From Amycolatopsis roodepoortensis (GTDB lineage Bacteria > Actinomycetota > Actinomycetes > Mycobacteriales > Pseudonocardiaceae): a stretch of DNA of 64,000 nucleotides. The notes under the pieces are model-generated. The model worked only from the letters and a program-made list of their open reading frames with translations. It was not told where the DNA came from and made no database searches. Shown piece after piece: positions 25,217 to 33,141 of the stretch. Within the stretch, counting starts at the first letter, position 1; each line of letters opens with the position of its first letter. The stretch covers positions 1,674,001 through 1,738,000 of the forward strand of contig NZ_JADBEJ010000005.1 in the NCBI RefSeq assembly GCF_014873915.1. Reading direction: 5' to 3'. The position numbers and the translations under genes were made by a program.

Positions 25217-25814
25217 CCAGTGGTCCGAGGTGGTGATCGTGCTGACCCAGAAATCGGACACCGACGCCGGCATCAAGGGCATGGCGCAGACCTCCGCCCG
25301 GATCGCCTACGGCTTCATGTGCCTCACCCTCTGCTGGGGTGTGCTCACCGCGACCGGCTGGATCAAGTCGCTGACCGGGCGGAAGGCCCTGCGCAACTCG
25401 CATATGGTGCTCGGCATCCTGGCGTTGTCGTTCGGCGTCGTGCACGCGATGTCGTTCCTGTTCCTGCCCGACGGTTTCACCCTGGCGCAGGTCACGATCC
25501 CGCTTCTGCCGGGCACCCTGGCGCGGCACCAACTCGGTGTCATCGGGCTCGAGGTCATGCTCGCCGTCGCGCTGACCGGCGGGATCAGCCGCTTCAGTTC
25601 TTACCGGCGCTTTCTGTGGATCCACCGGCTCGCCTATCCGGCGGTCGCGATCACCGCGCTGCACGCGTTCTTCGGCGCCATGGCCAACGGGCATCTGGGC
25701 CTGCTGTGGTTCGGCGGGATCACGCTGCTGGTCCCCGCGGTGCTGCTGACCGCGCTGCGGTTCACGCCGACCCGCTACCTGGAACGGCTGGGCCTGGTCG
25801 AAGAACTGGTCTGA
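25209..25814 (+). CDS. Ferric reductase-like membrane cytochrome b protein
   Basis: A 201-residue membrane protein with about five helices. Histidines lie at intervals within or beside helices (NSHMVLG, GVVHAMSF, ARHQLGV, WIHRLAYP, TALHAFFG), the pattern of a bis-heme b domain as in ferric reductase-like/YedZ-type proteins. The ATG at 25209 follows AGGAGAG and overlaps the DUF4142 gene end. It would carry electrons across the membrane; the downstream ferredoxin and reductase are the likely donors. Confidence 0.8.
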   Translation: MYDQWSEVVIVLTQKSDTDAGIKGMAQTSARIAYGFMCLTLCWGVLTATGWIKSLTGRKALRNSHMVLGILALSFGVVHAMSFLFLPDGFTLAQVTIPLLPGTLARHQLGVIGLEVMLAVALTGGISRFSSYRRFLWIHRLAYPAVAITALHAFFGAMANGHLGLLWFGGITLLVPAVLLTALRFTPTRYLERLGLVEELV

Positions 25815-25832
25815 CGACTTGGAGAACGAGAA

Positions 25833-26069
25833 ATGATCTTCGGAAGCATCCGGCGCGGCACCCGCGTCAGCGTCGACAACGAGCGGTGCGAGATCTTCGG
25901 CTTCTGCGAGATGGAAGCGCCGTCGACGTTCAAGATCGGCCCGGACGGCAAGCTCCGCATCCGCCGGATGGTCGACCGGGACGGGCTGGATCAGGCCATC
26001 TCCGCCGCCCGGCTCTGCCCGAAACAAGCCATCAGAGTCAAGGGAGAAGGAGCGTACGACGATGAGTGA
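25833..26069 (+). CDS. [3Fe-4S]-type ferredoxin
   Basis: A 78-residue ferredoxin with C19-x5-C25 (CEIFGFC) and C62-P (LCPKQAI), the three-cysteine CxxXxxC...CP signature of actinobacterial 3Fe-4S ferredoxins; the variable X position is F22. These usually serve P450s, but no P450 is adjacent here. It lies between the membrane cytochrome and the FAD reductase, whose start overlaps its stop by 8 nt. Confidence 0.87.
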   Translation: MIFGSIRRGTRVSVDNERCEIFGFCEMEAPSTFKIGPDGKLRIRRMVDRDGLDQAISAARLCPKQAIRVKGEGAYDDE

Positions 26070-27384
26070 CGGAGATCGGATCGTCATCGTCGGCGCGGGC
26101 GTCGCCGGCCTCCGCTCGGCGGAACGGTTGCGGGAACTGGGTTTCGACGGCGAGATCGTGCTGGTCGGCGACGAGCCGCGGAAGCCGTACCACCGGCCGA
26201 TGGTGTCGAAGGAGCTCATCACCGGCGGGGTGAAACCGGTGGCCGCGAGCCTGGAGCCGTACGTCGACCTGGACGTCCACTGGCGGCTCGGCACCCGCGC
26301 GACCTGGCTCGACAGCAAGGAGCGCACCGTCCACCTGCCGGGTGGGGAATCCCTTTGGTACGACGGGTTGATCATCGCGACCGGCGTCTACCCCCGCCAT
26401 CTTCCCGGATCGCCGCGCCACGACCCCCGGGTCCGAGTGCTGCGCACCGTGGAGGATTCACTGGCCGTCCGGCGGGCGTTGGGGAACAGCAACAAATCCG
26501 TCGTGGTGATCGGCAGCGGCCTGATCGGCAACGAGTTCGCCGCGTCGATGCGGTACATGGGCCGCGACGTCACGCTCATCGGGCACGCGAAGGCGCCTTT
26601 GCACCGCTTCGGGGAGCGGATCGCTTCGGCGCTCACCAAGGAACATCAGCACCATCGCGCCAAGCTGGCGATGAACACCGAGGTGCGGAACTGGATCAGC
26701 ACCAAGGAGACGGTGGGGCTGCACCTGACCAACAACCAGTTCCTGGTGGCCAGCTGCGTGGTGCTCTCGATCGGCAGCGTGCCGGCCGTGGACTGGCTGC
26801 GCGGGTCGGAGCTGACCATCGACGACGGCGTGCTGTGCGAATCGACCCTGTTCGCCGTCGGGGCGGAAGACGTCGTGGTCGCCGGCGACGTCGCGAAATG
26901 GCCGAACCTGCGGATCGACGAGACCCCACGGCGGGTCGAGCACTGGATGAACGGCGTCGAATCCGGGCGCGCGGCGGCGGAAAGCCTGATGCTGGGCCGG
27001 GGCAACGCGCGGCCGTACACGCCGCTCCCCCGCGCCTGGTCTTCCCTGTACGACGCGCGGTTGCAGACCGTCGGGATGCCGTCGCTGGGCAGGGACACGA
27101 TCGAACTCTCCGACGGGGTCACCGGTTTCGTCCGCGACGGCAGGCTGATCGGCGCAGCGGGCTGGGACCGGCCCAAGGCGATGATCCACTGGACCGCCGA
27201 ACTCGACCGTCGGCTGCCAGTGCCCGAGCCGGTGTTCCCCGCTCCCGCCGCACCTTCGCTCGCGGACACGCCGATCGGGGAGGACATCCTGGCCCCGTTC
27301 GAGCGGGACTTCCTGTCCGAGACGCCGACCGAGGCCGTTCCCGCGCCGGAAAGGATGCCCTGGGCTCGCGTTCCCGCCGGGTGA
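26062..27384 (+). CDS. FAD-dependent ferredoxin reductase-like oxidoreductase
   Basis: A 440-residue pyridine nucleotide-disulfide-type flavoprotein. The FAD motif GAGVAGLRSAERL is near residue 11, the NAD(P) motif GSGLIGNEFAASM near 150 and the second FAD motif VAGDVAKWP near 275. It belongs to the putidaredoxin/rubredoxin reductase class that reduces small Fe-S proteins. The C-terminal tail (about 395-440) is Pro/Glu-rich and longer than usual. As last gene of the operon it should reduce the ferredoxin encoded just upstream. Two strong hairpins follow. Confidence 0.87.
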   Translation: MSDGDRIVIVGAGVAGLRSAERLRELGFDGEIVLVGDEPRKPYHRPMVSKELITGGVKPVAASLEPYVDLDVHWRLGTRATWLDSKERTVHLPGGESLWYDGLIIATGVYPRHLPGSPRHDPRVRVLRTVEDSLAVRRALGNSNKSVVVIGSGLIGNEFAASMRYMGRDVTLIGHAKAPLHRFGERIASALTKEHQHHRAKLAMNTEVRNWISTKETVGLHLTNNQFLVASCVVLSIGSVPAVDWLRGSELTIDDGVLCESTLFAVGAEDVVVAGDVAKWPNLRIDETPRRVEHWMNGVESGRAAAESLMLGRGNARPYTPLPRAWSSLYDARLQTVGMPSLGRDTIELSDGVTGFVRDGRLIGAAGWDRPKAMIHWTAELDRRLPVPEPVFPAPAAPSLADTPIGEDILAPFERDFLSETPTEAVPAPERMPWARVPAG

Positions 27385-27435
27385 CCCGGGATCGCGAACG
27401 GACCGGGGCCGCGCGCGGCGGCCGCGGTCCCCTCA

Positions 27436-27475
27436 GGTGGCGGTGGGTCGCCGGGCCTCCGCGCCCACCGCCACC
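27436..27475. terminator. Hairpin terminator after the redox operon
   Basis: GGTGGCGGTGGG (27436-27447) pairs perfectly with CCCACCGCCACC (27464-27475) across a 16-nt loop, 52 nt after the reductase stop. Confidence 0.7.
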
Positions 27476-27555
27476 CCTGGGGACGCCGGGAGGTACCGGG
27501 ACCGACGGTGATTCGGGCTCCGCCGGGTACCGCCCTTCGGGCTCCCCGCTTCCGG

Positions 27556-27596
27556 TCGGGGCCCTTCCAGGACTGACTCACCTGGAAGGGCCCCGA
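27556..27596. repeat. Perfect 16-bp palindromic hairpin
   Basis: TCGGGGCCCTTCCAGG (27556-27571) and CCTGGAAGGGCCCCGA (27581-27596) are fully complementary with a 9-nt loop. It could be a second terminator or a dispersed palindromic element. Confidence 0.65.
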
Positions 27597-27658
27597 TCCA
27601 TGGCTGCTGAAGGACGCTTCCCCGCGTGATCGAACACGGCACTCACGTGATTGGACGC

Positions 27659-27779
27659 GTAACTCGCGTGTCTGGAGGCGTAACTCGCGTGATTGGACGC
27701 GTAACTCGCGTGTGCGGTCTCCGATCACGCGAGTTACGCGTCTGATCACGCGAGTTGCGCGTCTGATCACGCGAGTTAC
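27659..27779. repeat. 3+3 inverted tandem array of 21-bp units
   Basis: GTAACTCGCGTG occurs at 27659, 27680 and 27701, each 21 bp apart. Its reverse complement CACGCGAGTTAC occurs at 27726 and 27768 and with one change (CACGCGAGTTGC) at 27747, also every 21 bp. The two triplets face each other around 27719, so the block can fold as one long cruciform. No reading frame is supported here. The remainder of 27385-27786 holds only this array and the two hairpins before it. Confidence 0.85.
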
Positions 27780-27786
27780 GCGCAAC

Positions 27787-28239
27787 TCACGAGGACGGCG
27801 CCTTCACGACCACGGTGTCCTCCGGCCCGACGACCCGCCCGTCCGAAGCCCGGATCTCCAGCTCCCGCAACGGAAGCCCGCCGTCGCGGTCCACCAGTTC
27901 CGAACGCGGCTCGCCCTCGGCGAAGAAATGCGCCTCGCCCCATTGCCGCAGCGCGACGATCACCGGGAACAGGTCGCGCCCCTTCGGCGTCAGGACGTAC
28001 TCGCTGTACGTGCTCCCGTCCGAAGCCGGCACCATGTCGAGCACTCCGTGTCCGACGAGCGCCCGCAGCCGCGCGGACAGGATGTTCTTCGCGACACCGA
28101 GGCTGCGCTGGAATTCCCCGAACCGGCGGACGCCGTCGAAGGCGTCACGCACGATCAGGAGTGACCACCAGTCACCGATCGTGTCGACCGAGCGCGCCAC
28201 CGGGCACGAAGCTTCGTCGAACGTCGTCCGCTTCACCAT
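27787..28239 (-). CDS. HxlR family transcriptional regulator
   Basis: A 150-residue winged-helix regulator of the HxlR type: N-terminal cysteine C12 in EASCPVARSVDTIGDWWSLLIVRDAF, then RFGEFQRSLGVAKNILSARLRALVGHGVL as the recognition region. HxlR proteins sense small electrophiles or drugs. It is divergent from an MFS transporter and probably represses it. Confidence 0.87.
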   Translation of the reverse strand: MVKRTTFDEASCPVARSVDTIGDWWSLLIVRDAFDGVRRFGEFQRSLGVAKNILSARLRALVGHGVLDMVPASDGSTYSEYVLTPKGRDLFPVIVALRQWGEAHFFAEGEPRSELVDRDGGLPLRELEIRASDGRVVGPEDTVVVKAPSS

Positions 28240-28240
28240 G

Positions 28241-28292
28241 GTTGCATCTTACTACCGAACTCCTCTACCGTCCGTTGGTAGCAACTTGAAAC
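28241..28292. promoter_or_regulatory. Inverted operator-like repeat, HxlR/MFS
   Basis: The reverse complement of 28241-28256 (GGTAGTAAGATGCAAC) matches 28277-28292 (GGTAGCAACTTGAAAC) at 12 of 16 positions. The pair lies in the 67-bp divergent gap and could be the HxlR operator. Confidence 0.45.
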
Positions 28293-28306
28293 CATCTGGA
28301 GGGTTC

Positions 28307-29449
28307 GTGCACTGCGGTGTCGTCCTGTTGTTCGCCGTGGCCGCCGGGACGGCCGTCGCCACGATCTACTTCGCGCAGCCGTTGCTCGTCACGATGGGCG
28401 CCGACCTCGGCATCGCCACGTCGACCGTCGGCGGCATCGTCACGCTCACGCAGCTCGGCTACGGCCTCGGCCTGTTCCTGCTGGTCCCGCTCGGTGACCT
28501 GCTCGACCGGCGGCGGCTCGTCACCGGTCAGCTTGCCCTGCTGGCGATCGCCGAACTCGTCGCCGCGACGGCCGCGAACGGCGTGGTGCTGTTCGCCGGG
28601 ATGGCGGCGATCGGTGTGCTCGCCGTCGTCACGCAGCTCCTGGTCGCGTTCGCCGCGTCGCTCGCGGATCCCGGCGAACGCGGACGCGTGGTCGGTCTCG
28701 TGACGACCGGAGTCGTCCTCGGGATCCTGCTCGCGCGCACGGTGTCCGGCACGCTGGCCGATCTCGCGGGCTGGCGCGCGGTGTACGTCGTGTCCGCGGG
28801 CGTGACCGTACTGATCGCGATCGTCCTGTATCGCGTACTTCCCGCCACGCCCCCGGCAAAGTCCATGGACTACGGGCGATTGCTGCGGTCCACGTGGTCG
28901 CTTTTCGTCGAGGAGCCCGTCTTCCGGACGCGCGGCACGCTCGCGTTGCTGATCTTCGCCGCCTTCGGCACCTTGTGGAGCTCAGTCGCCCTGCCACTCA
29001 GCGAGGACGGCTTGTCGCACACCGCCATCGGCGCGTTCGGGCTGGCCGGGGCCGCGGGCGCGCTGGCGGCGGCGCCCGCCGGACGGCTCGCCGATCGCGG
29101 CCGCGCGCGGTGGACGACCGGTCTCGCCCTCGGCCTGCTCCTGCTTTCCTGGATACCGCTGGGTTTCACCCGCTCGTCACTATGGGCACTGGCAGCCGGC
29201 GCGATCCTGCTCGACCTCGCCGTCCAGGCCGTGCACGTCACGAGCCAGACCCTGATCTACCCGCTGCGCCCGGACGCCGGCAGCAGGCTGATCGGCGGCT
29301 ACATGATCTTCTACTCCACCGGCAGCGGCCTGGGCGCCATCGGCTCGACCACCGTTTACGCCGTCGCGGGCTGGACCGGCGTCTGCCTGCTCGGTGCGGC
29401 GTTCAGCGTGGCGGCGCTCGCGGTGTGGAGGGTCAGAGACGCTCGATGA
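28307..29449 (+). CDS. MFS transporter (drug efflux type)
   Basis: A 380-residue major facilitator with about 12 predicted helices. The loop 2-3 signature appears as LVPLGDLLDRRRLV near residue 65 and again in the second half as AGRLADRGRARW. The GTG at 28307 follows GGAGGG. It is likely an efflux pump for the ligand of the divergent HxlR regulator; the substrate cannot be read. Its last 17 nt overlap fadA6 on the other strand. Confidence 0.85.
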   Translation: MHCGVVLLFAVAAGTAVATIYFAQPLLVTMGADLGIATSTVGGIVTLTQLGYGLGLFLLVPLGDLLDRRRLVTGQLALLAIAELVAATAANGVVLFAGMAAIGVLAVVTQLLVAFAASLADPGERGRVVGLVTTGVVLGILLARTVSGTLADLAGWRAVYVVSAGVTVLIAIVLYRVLPATPPAKSMDYGRLLRSTWSLFVEEPVFRTRGTLALLIFAAFGTLWSSVALPLSEDGLSHTAIGAFGLAGAAGALAAAPAGRLADRGRARWTTGLALGLLLLSWIPLGFTRSSLWALAAGAILLDLAVQAVHVTSQTLIYPLRPDAGSRLIGGYMIFYSTGSGLGAIGSTTVYAVAGWTGVCLLGAAFSVAALAVWRVRDAR

Positions 29450-30584
29450 TCGTGACATTCGCCGTTCCGCCGCCCTCGCACATCGTCTGCAACCCGTAGC
29501 GCCCGCCTCGCCGCTCGAGTTCGTGCAGCAGGGTCGCGAACAGCTTGGTGCCGGTCGCCCCGATGGGATGGCCGAGCGCGATCCCGCCGCCGTTGACGTT
29601 GACGCGGTCCGGATCGGCGCCGGTCTCCTCGATCCACGCCAGGACGACACTCGCGAACGCCTCGTTGACCTCGAACAGGTCGATGTCGTCGATGCTCAGC
29701 CCGGTCTTTCGCAGCGCGTGCGCGGTCGCCGGGATGGGCCCGGTCAGCATCCACACCGGATCCGCCGCCCGCACGGAAAGGTGATGGATCCGGGCGCGGG
29801 GGGTGAGACCGTGTTCCTCGACGAACTTCTCCGACGCGATGAGCGCCGCGCTGGCGCCGTCCGAGATCTGGCTGGCCACGGCGGCGGTGATCCGCGAACC
29901 CTCGCTCAGCGGTTTCAGCCCGGCCATCCGTTCCAACGTGGTGTCGCGCCTGGGCCCCTCGTCCAGGGCGGCACCGGCGAACGGCGTGATCTCGGCGGCG
30001 AAGCGTCCTTCGTCGATGGCCGCGATCGCACGCTGATGGCTGCGGAAGGCGAACTCCTCCATCGCCTCACGGGTCAGATCCCAGTGCTCGGCGATCATGT
30101 CGGCACTGCGGAACTGCGACACCTCGACGCTGCCGTACCGCTCCTGCCAGCCCTTCGAGCCGGAGAACGGGTCTTCGAAGCCGTACTCGTGTCCGGCCAG
30201 CATCGCCGCGCTGATCGGGATGGCGCTCATGTTCTGCACTCCGCCGGCGAGAACGAGGTCCATTGTCCCGGACAGCACCGCCTGCGCGGCGAAGTGCACC
30301 GCCTGCTGGCTCGACCCGCATTGCCGGTCGATCGTCACCCCCGGCACGTGGTGCCCGAAGCCCGCCGCGAGCCACGCCGTGCGCGCGATGTTCCCGGATT
30401 GCGGGCCGAGCGTGTCGCAGCAGCCGAGGATGACGTCGTCGACCAGGTCGGCCTCGACGCCGGTCCGCTCGACCACGGCCTGGATGACGTGCGCACCGAG
30501 GTCGGCGGAATGGACACCGCTGAGCGCTCCCCCACGTTTGCCGACGGGGGTCCGGACCGCGTCCAGGACATAAGCTTCAGCCAC
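29433..30584 (-). CDS. fadA6: Ring C/D thiolase FadA6
   Basis: A 383-residue thiolase. The nucleophile Cys lies in DRQCGSSQQAVHFAA, the His in GIALGHPIGATG and the second Cys in QTMCEGGGTANV. In M. tuberculosis FadA6 thiolyses the open-chain diketo CoA ester formed by IpdAB, releasing acetyl-CoA and MOODA-CoA. It is last in the operon fadE30-ipdF-kstR2-fadA6; its ATG overlaps the kstR2 stop by 8 nt. Confidence 0.9.
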   Translation of the reverse strand: MAEAYVLDAVRTPVGKRGGALSGVHSADLGAHVIQAVVERTGVEADLVDDVILGCCDTLGPQSGNIARTAWLAAGFGHHVPGVTIDRQCGSSQQAVHFAAQAVLSGTMDLVLAGGVQNMSAIPISAAMLAGHEYGFEDPFSGSKGWQERYGSVEVSQFRSADMIAEHWDLTREAMEEFAFRSHQRAIAAIDEGRFAAEITPFAGAALDEGPRRDTTLERMAGLKPLSEGSRITAAVASQISDGASAALIASEKFVEEHGLTPRARIHHLSVRAADPVWMLTGPIPATAHALRKTGLSIDDIDLFEVNEAFASVVLAWIEETGADPDRVNVNGGGIALGHPIGATGTKLFATLLHELERRGGRYGLQTMCEGGGTANVTIIERL

Positions 30585-31179
30585 GCCGCCTCCTCTTGGT
30601 CGCGATGCCGTCCAGCAGGATCCCGAGGTACTGCTGTGCGACGTCGTCCGCGCTCAGCGTGCCGCCGGGGTTGTACCAGCGCACCGCCACCCAGACGGTG
30701 TCGCGGATGAACCGGTAGGTGAGTTCGACGTCGAGATCCTCGCGGAACACGCCTGCCGCGATGCCGTCGGTGAGGATCCCGTTCCACAGTTTGCGGAATT
30801 CGGTGTTGCGATCGTTGAGGTAGTCGAACCGCGGCAACTGCATCAGGTGCTTCGCCTCGGACTGGTAGATCGCCACCTCGGCGGGCCGCCGGTGAATGGA
30901 TTCGAACGACGCCACCACGACGGCTTCGAGCGTTTCCCGCGGGCCTTTCCCTTCCGCGACGATCTCGGCGTAGGCGCCGAAGAGTTCGTCGAGGAACCCG
31001 GTGAGGATCTCGTCGGCCATCGACTCCTTCGAGTCGAAATGGTGATAGAGACTGCCCGAAAGGATGCCCGCCGCGTCCGCGATGTCCCGCACGGTGGTGG
31101 AGACGTAACCGCGCTCGGCGAACAGCTTCGCCGCCAGGGCGAGCAGTTCGGCGCGGCGGGACCCTGGGCTGGCTTTCAT
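30577..31179 (-). CDS. kstR2: TetR-family repressor KstR2
   Basis: A 200-residue TetR repressor of the ring C/D regulon, which responds to HIP-CoA. The HTH region reads AERGYVSTTVRDIADAAGILSGSLYHHFDSKE (about residues 22-55), and FIRDTVWVAVRWYNPGGTLSADDVAQQYL matches mycobacterial KstR2 closely. The ATG at 31179 follows GAGG with 5-nt spacing; an upstream ATG at 31194 would overlap ipdF. It sits inside its own regulon, so negative autoregulation through the site at 33116 is expected. Confidence 0.92.
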   Translation of the reverse strand: MKASPGSRRAELLALAAKLFAERGYVSTTVRDIADAAGILSGSLYHHFDSKESMADEILTGFLDELFGAYAEIVAEGKGPRETLEAVVVASFESIHRRPAEVAIYQSEAKHLMQLPRFDYLNDRNTEFRKLWNGILTDGIAAGVFREDLDVELTYRFIRDTVWVAVRWYNPGGTLSADDVAQQYLGILLDGIATKRRRRG

Positions 31180-31186
31180 TACTACC

Positions 31187-31954
31187 TCACGCATGCTGGG
31201 AACTCACGGACACAACCTCACCGGTGAGGTACGACGAGTACTCACTGGCGAGGAACACCATCACATTCGCCACTTCCCACGGTTCCGCCGCCCTCCCCGA
31301 CACCTCGCGCGAGGTGAGTTCGGTGAGCAGTTCCTCGCTGGTCACCTTGGCCAGGAACGGATGCATCGCCAGGCTCGGCGCGACGGCGTTGACCCGGATG
31401 CCGTGTTCGGCGACGTCGACGGCCGAACACCGGGTGAGCGCCATGACCCCCGCCTTCGCGGCCGCGTAGTGGGCCTGCCCGGCCTGCGCGCGCCAGCCGA
31501 TCACCGACGCGTTGTTGACGATCACCCCGCCGTCGCCTTGGGCGATGAACCGGTTCACCGCGGCCCGCGTCGCCCGGAAGGTACCGTTGAGGGTCACGTC
31601 GATGACCCGCGCCCATTCGTCGTCCGTCATGTCCACAATGGACTTCGTGCCGCCGAGCCCGGCATTGTTGATCAGCACGTCGATCCGGCCGTAGTGCGCC
31701 GCGGCCCCGTCGATGAGCGCCCGCACCTGGTCTTCCTGGGTGACGTCGCAGGGGATCGCGTGGACGTCGCCGAGTTCGGCCGCCTTCTCGCCGAGGCGCC
31801 GCTCGTGCCAGTCGCTGATCACGACACGGGCGCCTTCCTCCAGCGCGCGTTTCGCCACCGCGGAACCGATCCCGGTGCCGGCCGCCGCCGTCACCACGAC
31901 CACCTTGTCCCGCAGGAGGTTCGCCCCCTCGGGGTACTTCGGCACCGGGATCAC
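31187..31954 (-). CDS. ipdF: SDR dehydrogenase IpdF
   Basis: A 255-residue SDR that oxidises the 5-hydroxy group of the bicyclic CoA thioester during ring C/D breakdown. It has TAAAGTGIGSAVAKR (Rossmann, near residue 22), INNAGLGG and the catalytic YAAAKAG. The catalytic serine region reads VNNASVIG. The GTG start overlaps the fadE30 stop by 4 nt. Closest known protein by memory is Rv3559c. Confidence 0.9.
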   Translation of the reverse strand: MIPVPKYPEGANLLRDKVVVVTAAAGTGIGSAVAKRALEEGARVVISDWHERRLGEKAAELGDVHAIPCDVTQEDQVRALIDGAAAHYGRIDVLINNAGLGGTKSIVDMTDDEWARVIDVTLNGTFRATRAAVNRFIAQGDGGVIVNNASVIGWRAQAGQAHYAAAKAGVMALTRCSAVDVAEHGIRVNAVAPSLAMHPFLAKVTSEELLTELTSREVSGRAAEPWEVANVMVFLASEYSSYLTGEVVSVSSQHA

Positions 31955-33069
31955 GGGCGTACCTCCCTTGGCAGGCCGAGCACCCGCTCGGCGATGACGT
32001 TGCGCTGGATCTCGTTGGAGCCGCCGTAGATCGTGTCGGCCCGGGTGAAGAGGAACAGCCGTTGCCAGGCGTCGAGCCCGTCTTCCACGAGCATGCCTCG
32101 CGCGCCGCGGACGAGCATCGCGAGCTCCCCGAGGTCACGATGCCAGTTCGCCCAGACCAGTTTGGACACCTCCGCGACGCCGGGCGACGAGTCGCCGAGC
32201 GTGCGGATCGCCTGCGCCCGCATGACCTCCAGGCCGACCCAGGCGCGGTCGATCCGTTCGGCGATCACCGGGTCGTCCGGCGCGATCCTGGTGAGTTCTT
32301 CGAGTTCCCGGCGGAACCCGACCTGTTGCCCGAGCGTCGCGACGCCGCGCTCGAACGCGAGCGTGCCCATCGCCACCCGCCAGCCGTCACCGGGTTCGCC
32401 GACGACGAGGTCTTTCGCGGTTCGGGCGCCGTCGAAGAAGACTTCGTTGAACTCGGAGGTCCCGGTGAGCTGCCGGATCGGGCGGACCTCGACGCCGGGC
32501 TGGTTCATCGGGACGAGCAAATAGGACAGTCCTTTGTGGCGTTTCGATCCGGGTTCGGTGCGCGCCAGCACGAAACACCAGTCGGCCACGTGCGCGAGCG
32601 ACGTCCACACCTTCTGGCCGTTCAGCACCCACTCGTCGCCTTCGAGGGTCGCCGTGGTCGACACGGCGGCGAGGTCGGATCCGGCGCCGGGTTCGGAATA
32701 GCCCTGGCACCACAGTTCCTCGACGGCCAGGATCGACGGCAGGAAACGCTTCCGCTGTTCCGGCGAGCCGAACGCGATCAGGGTCGGGCCGAGGAGTTCC
32801 TGCGCCAGGTGACTGACCCTCGCCGGTGCGCCCGCTCGCGCGTACTCCTCGTGGAACACGACCTGCTGTTCGAGTGTCGCGCCCTGTCCGCCGTGCTCGA
32901 CCGGCCAGCCGACGCAGGTCCAACCCCCCGCCGCGAGCCGCCGCTCCCACTCCACGCGTTCGTCGAAGGCCTCGTGCTCCCGGCCGGGACCGCCCAGACC
33001 GCGCAGTTCCGGCGGCAGGTTCTCCGCCAGCCAGGTGCGCACGCGGTCACGGAAACCGTCTTGGGCCAC
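31951..33069 (-). CDS. fadE30: HIP-CoA acyl-CoA dehydrogenase FadE30
   Basis: A 372-residue acyl-CoA dehydrogenase with the usual N-terminal helical, middle beta (CQGYSEPGAGSDLAAVSTTA, FAD contact) and C-terminal helical domains; the C-terminus has YGGSNEIQRNVIAERVLGLPR. FadE30 dehydrogenates the propionyl side chain of HIP-CoA. It heads the operon with ipdF, kstR2 and fadA6 and is divergent from fadD3 across a perfect KstR2 site. Confidence 0.9.
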   Translation of the reverse strand: MAQDGFRDRVRTWLAENLPPELRGLGGPGREHEAFDERVEWERRLAAGGWTCVGWPVEHGGQGATLEQQVVFHEEYARAGAPARVSHLAQELLGPTLIAFGSPEQRKRFLPSILAVEELWCQGYSEPGAGSDLAAVSTTATLEGDEWVLNGQKVWTSLAHVADWCFVLARTEPGSKRHKGLSYLLVPMNQPGVEVRPIRQLTGTSEFNEVFFDGARTAKDLVVGEPGDGWRVAMGTLAFERGVATLGQQVGFRRELEELTRIAPDDPVIAERIDRAWVGLEVMRAQAIRTLGDSSPGVAEVSKLVWANWHRDLGELAMLVRGARGMLVEDGLDAWQRLFLFTRADTIYGGSNEIQRNVIAERVLGLPREVRP

Positions 33070-33115
33070 GCCTGCCTCCTCTAGCCAAACCAGAGCCTGC
33101 TGCGTAGGCTACCCT

Positions 33116-33129
33116 ACCAAGCACTTGCT
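33116..33129. promoter_or_regulatory. KstR2 operator, fadE30/fadD3
   Basis: ACCAAGCACTTGCT is a perfect match to AnCAAGnnCTTGnT, centred between the divergent fadE30 and fadD3 operons and ending 12 nt before the fadD3 ATG. Confidence 0.85.
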
Positions 33130-33141
33130 AGGGAGACTTCG

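Noticed and set aside
27659..27779. CRISPR array
   Set aside because: Units are 21 bp with nearly constant spacers and reverse orientation halfway, and there are no cas genes.
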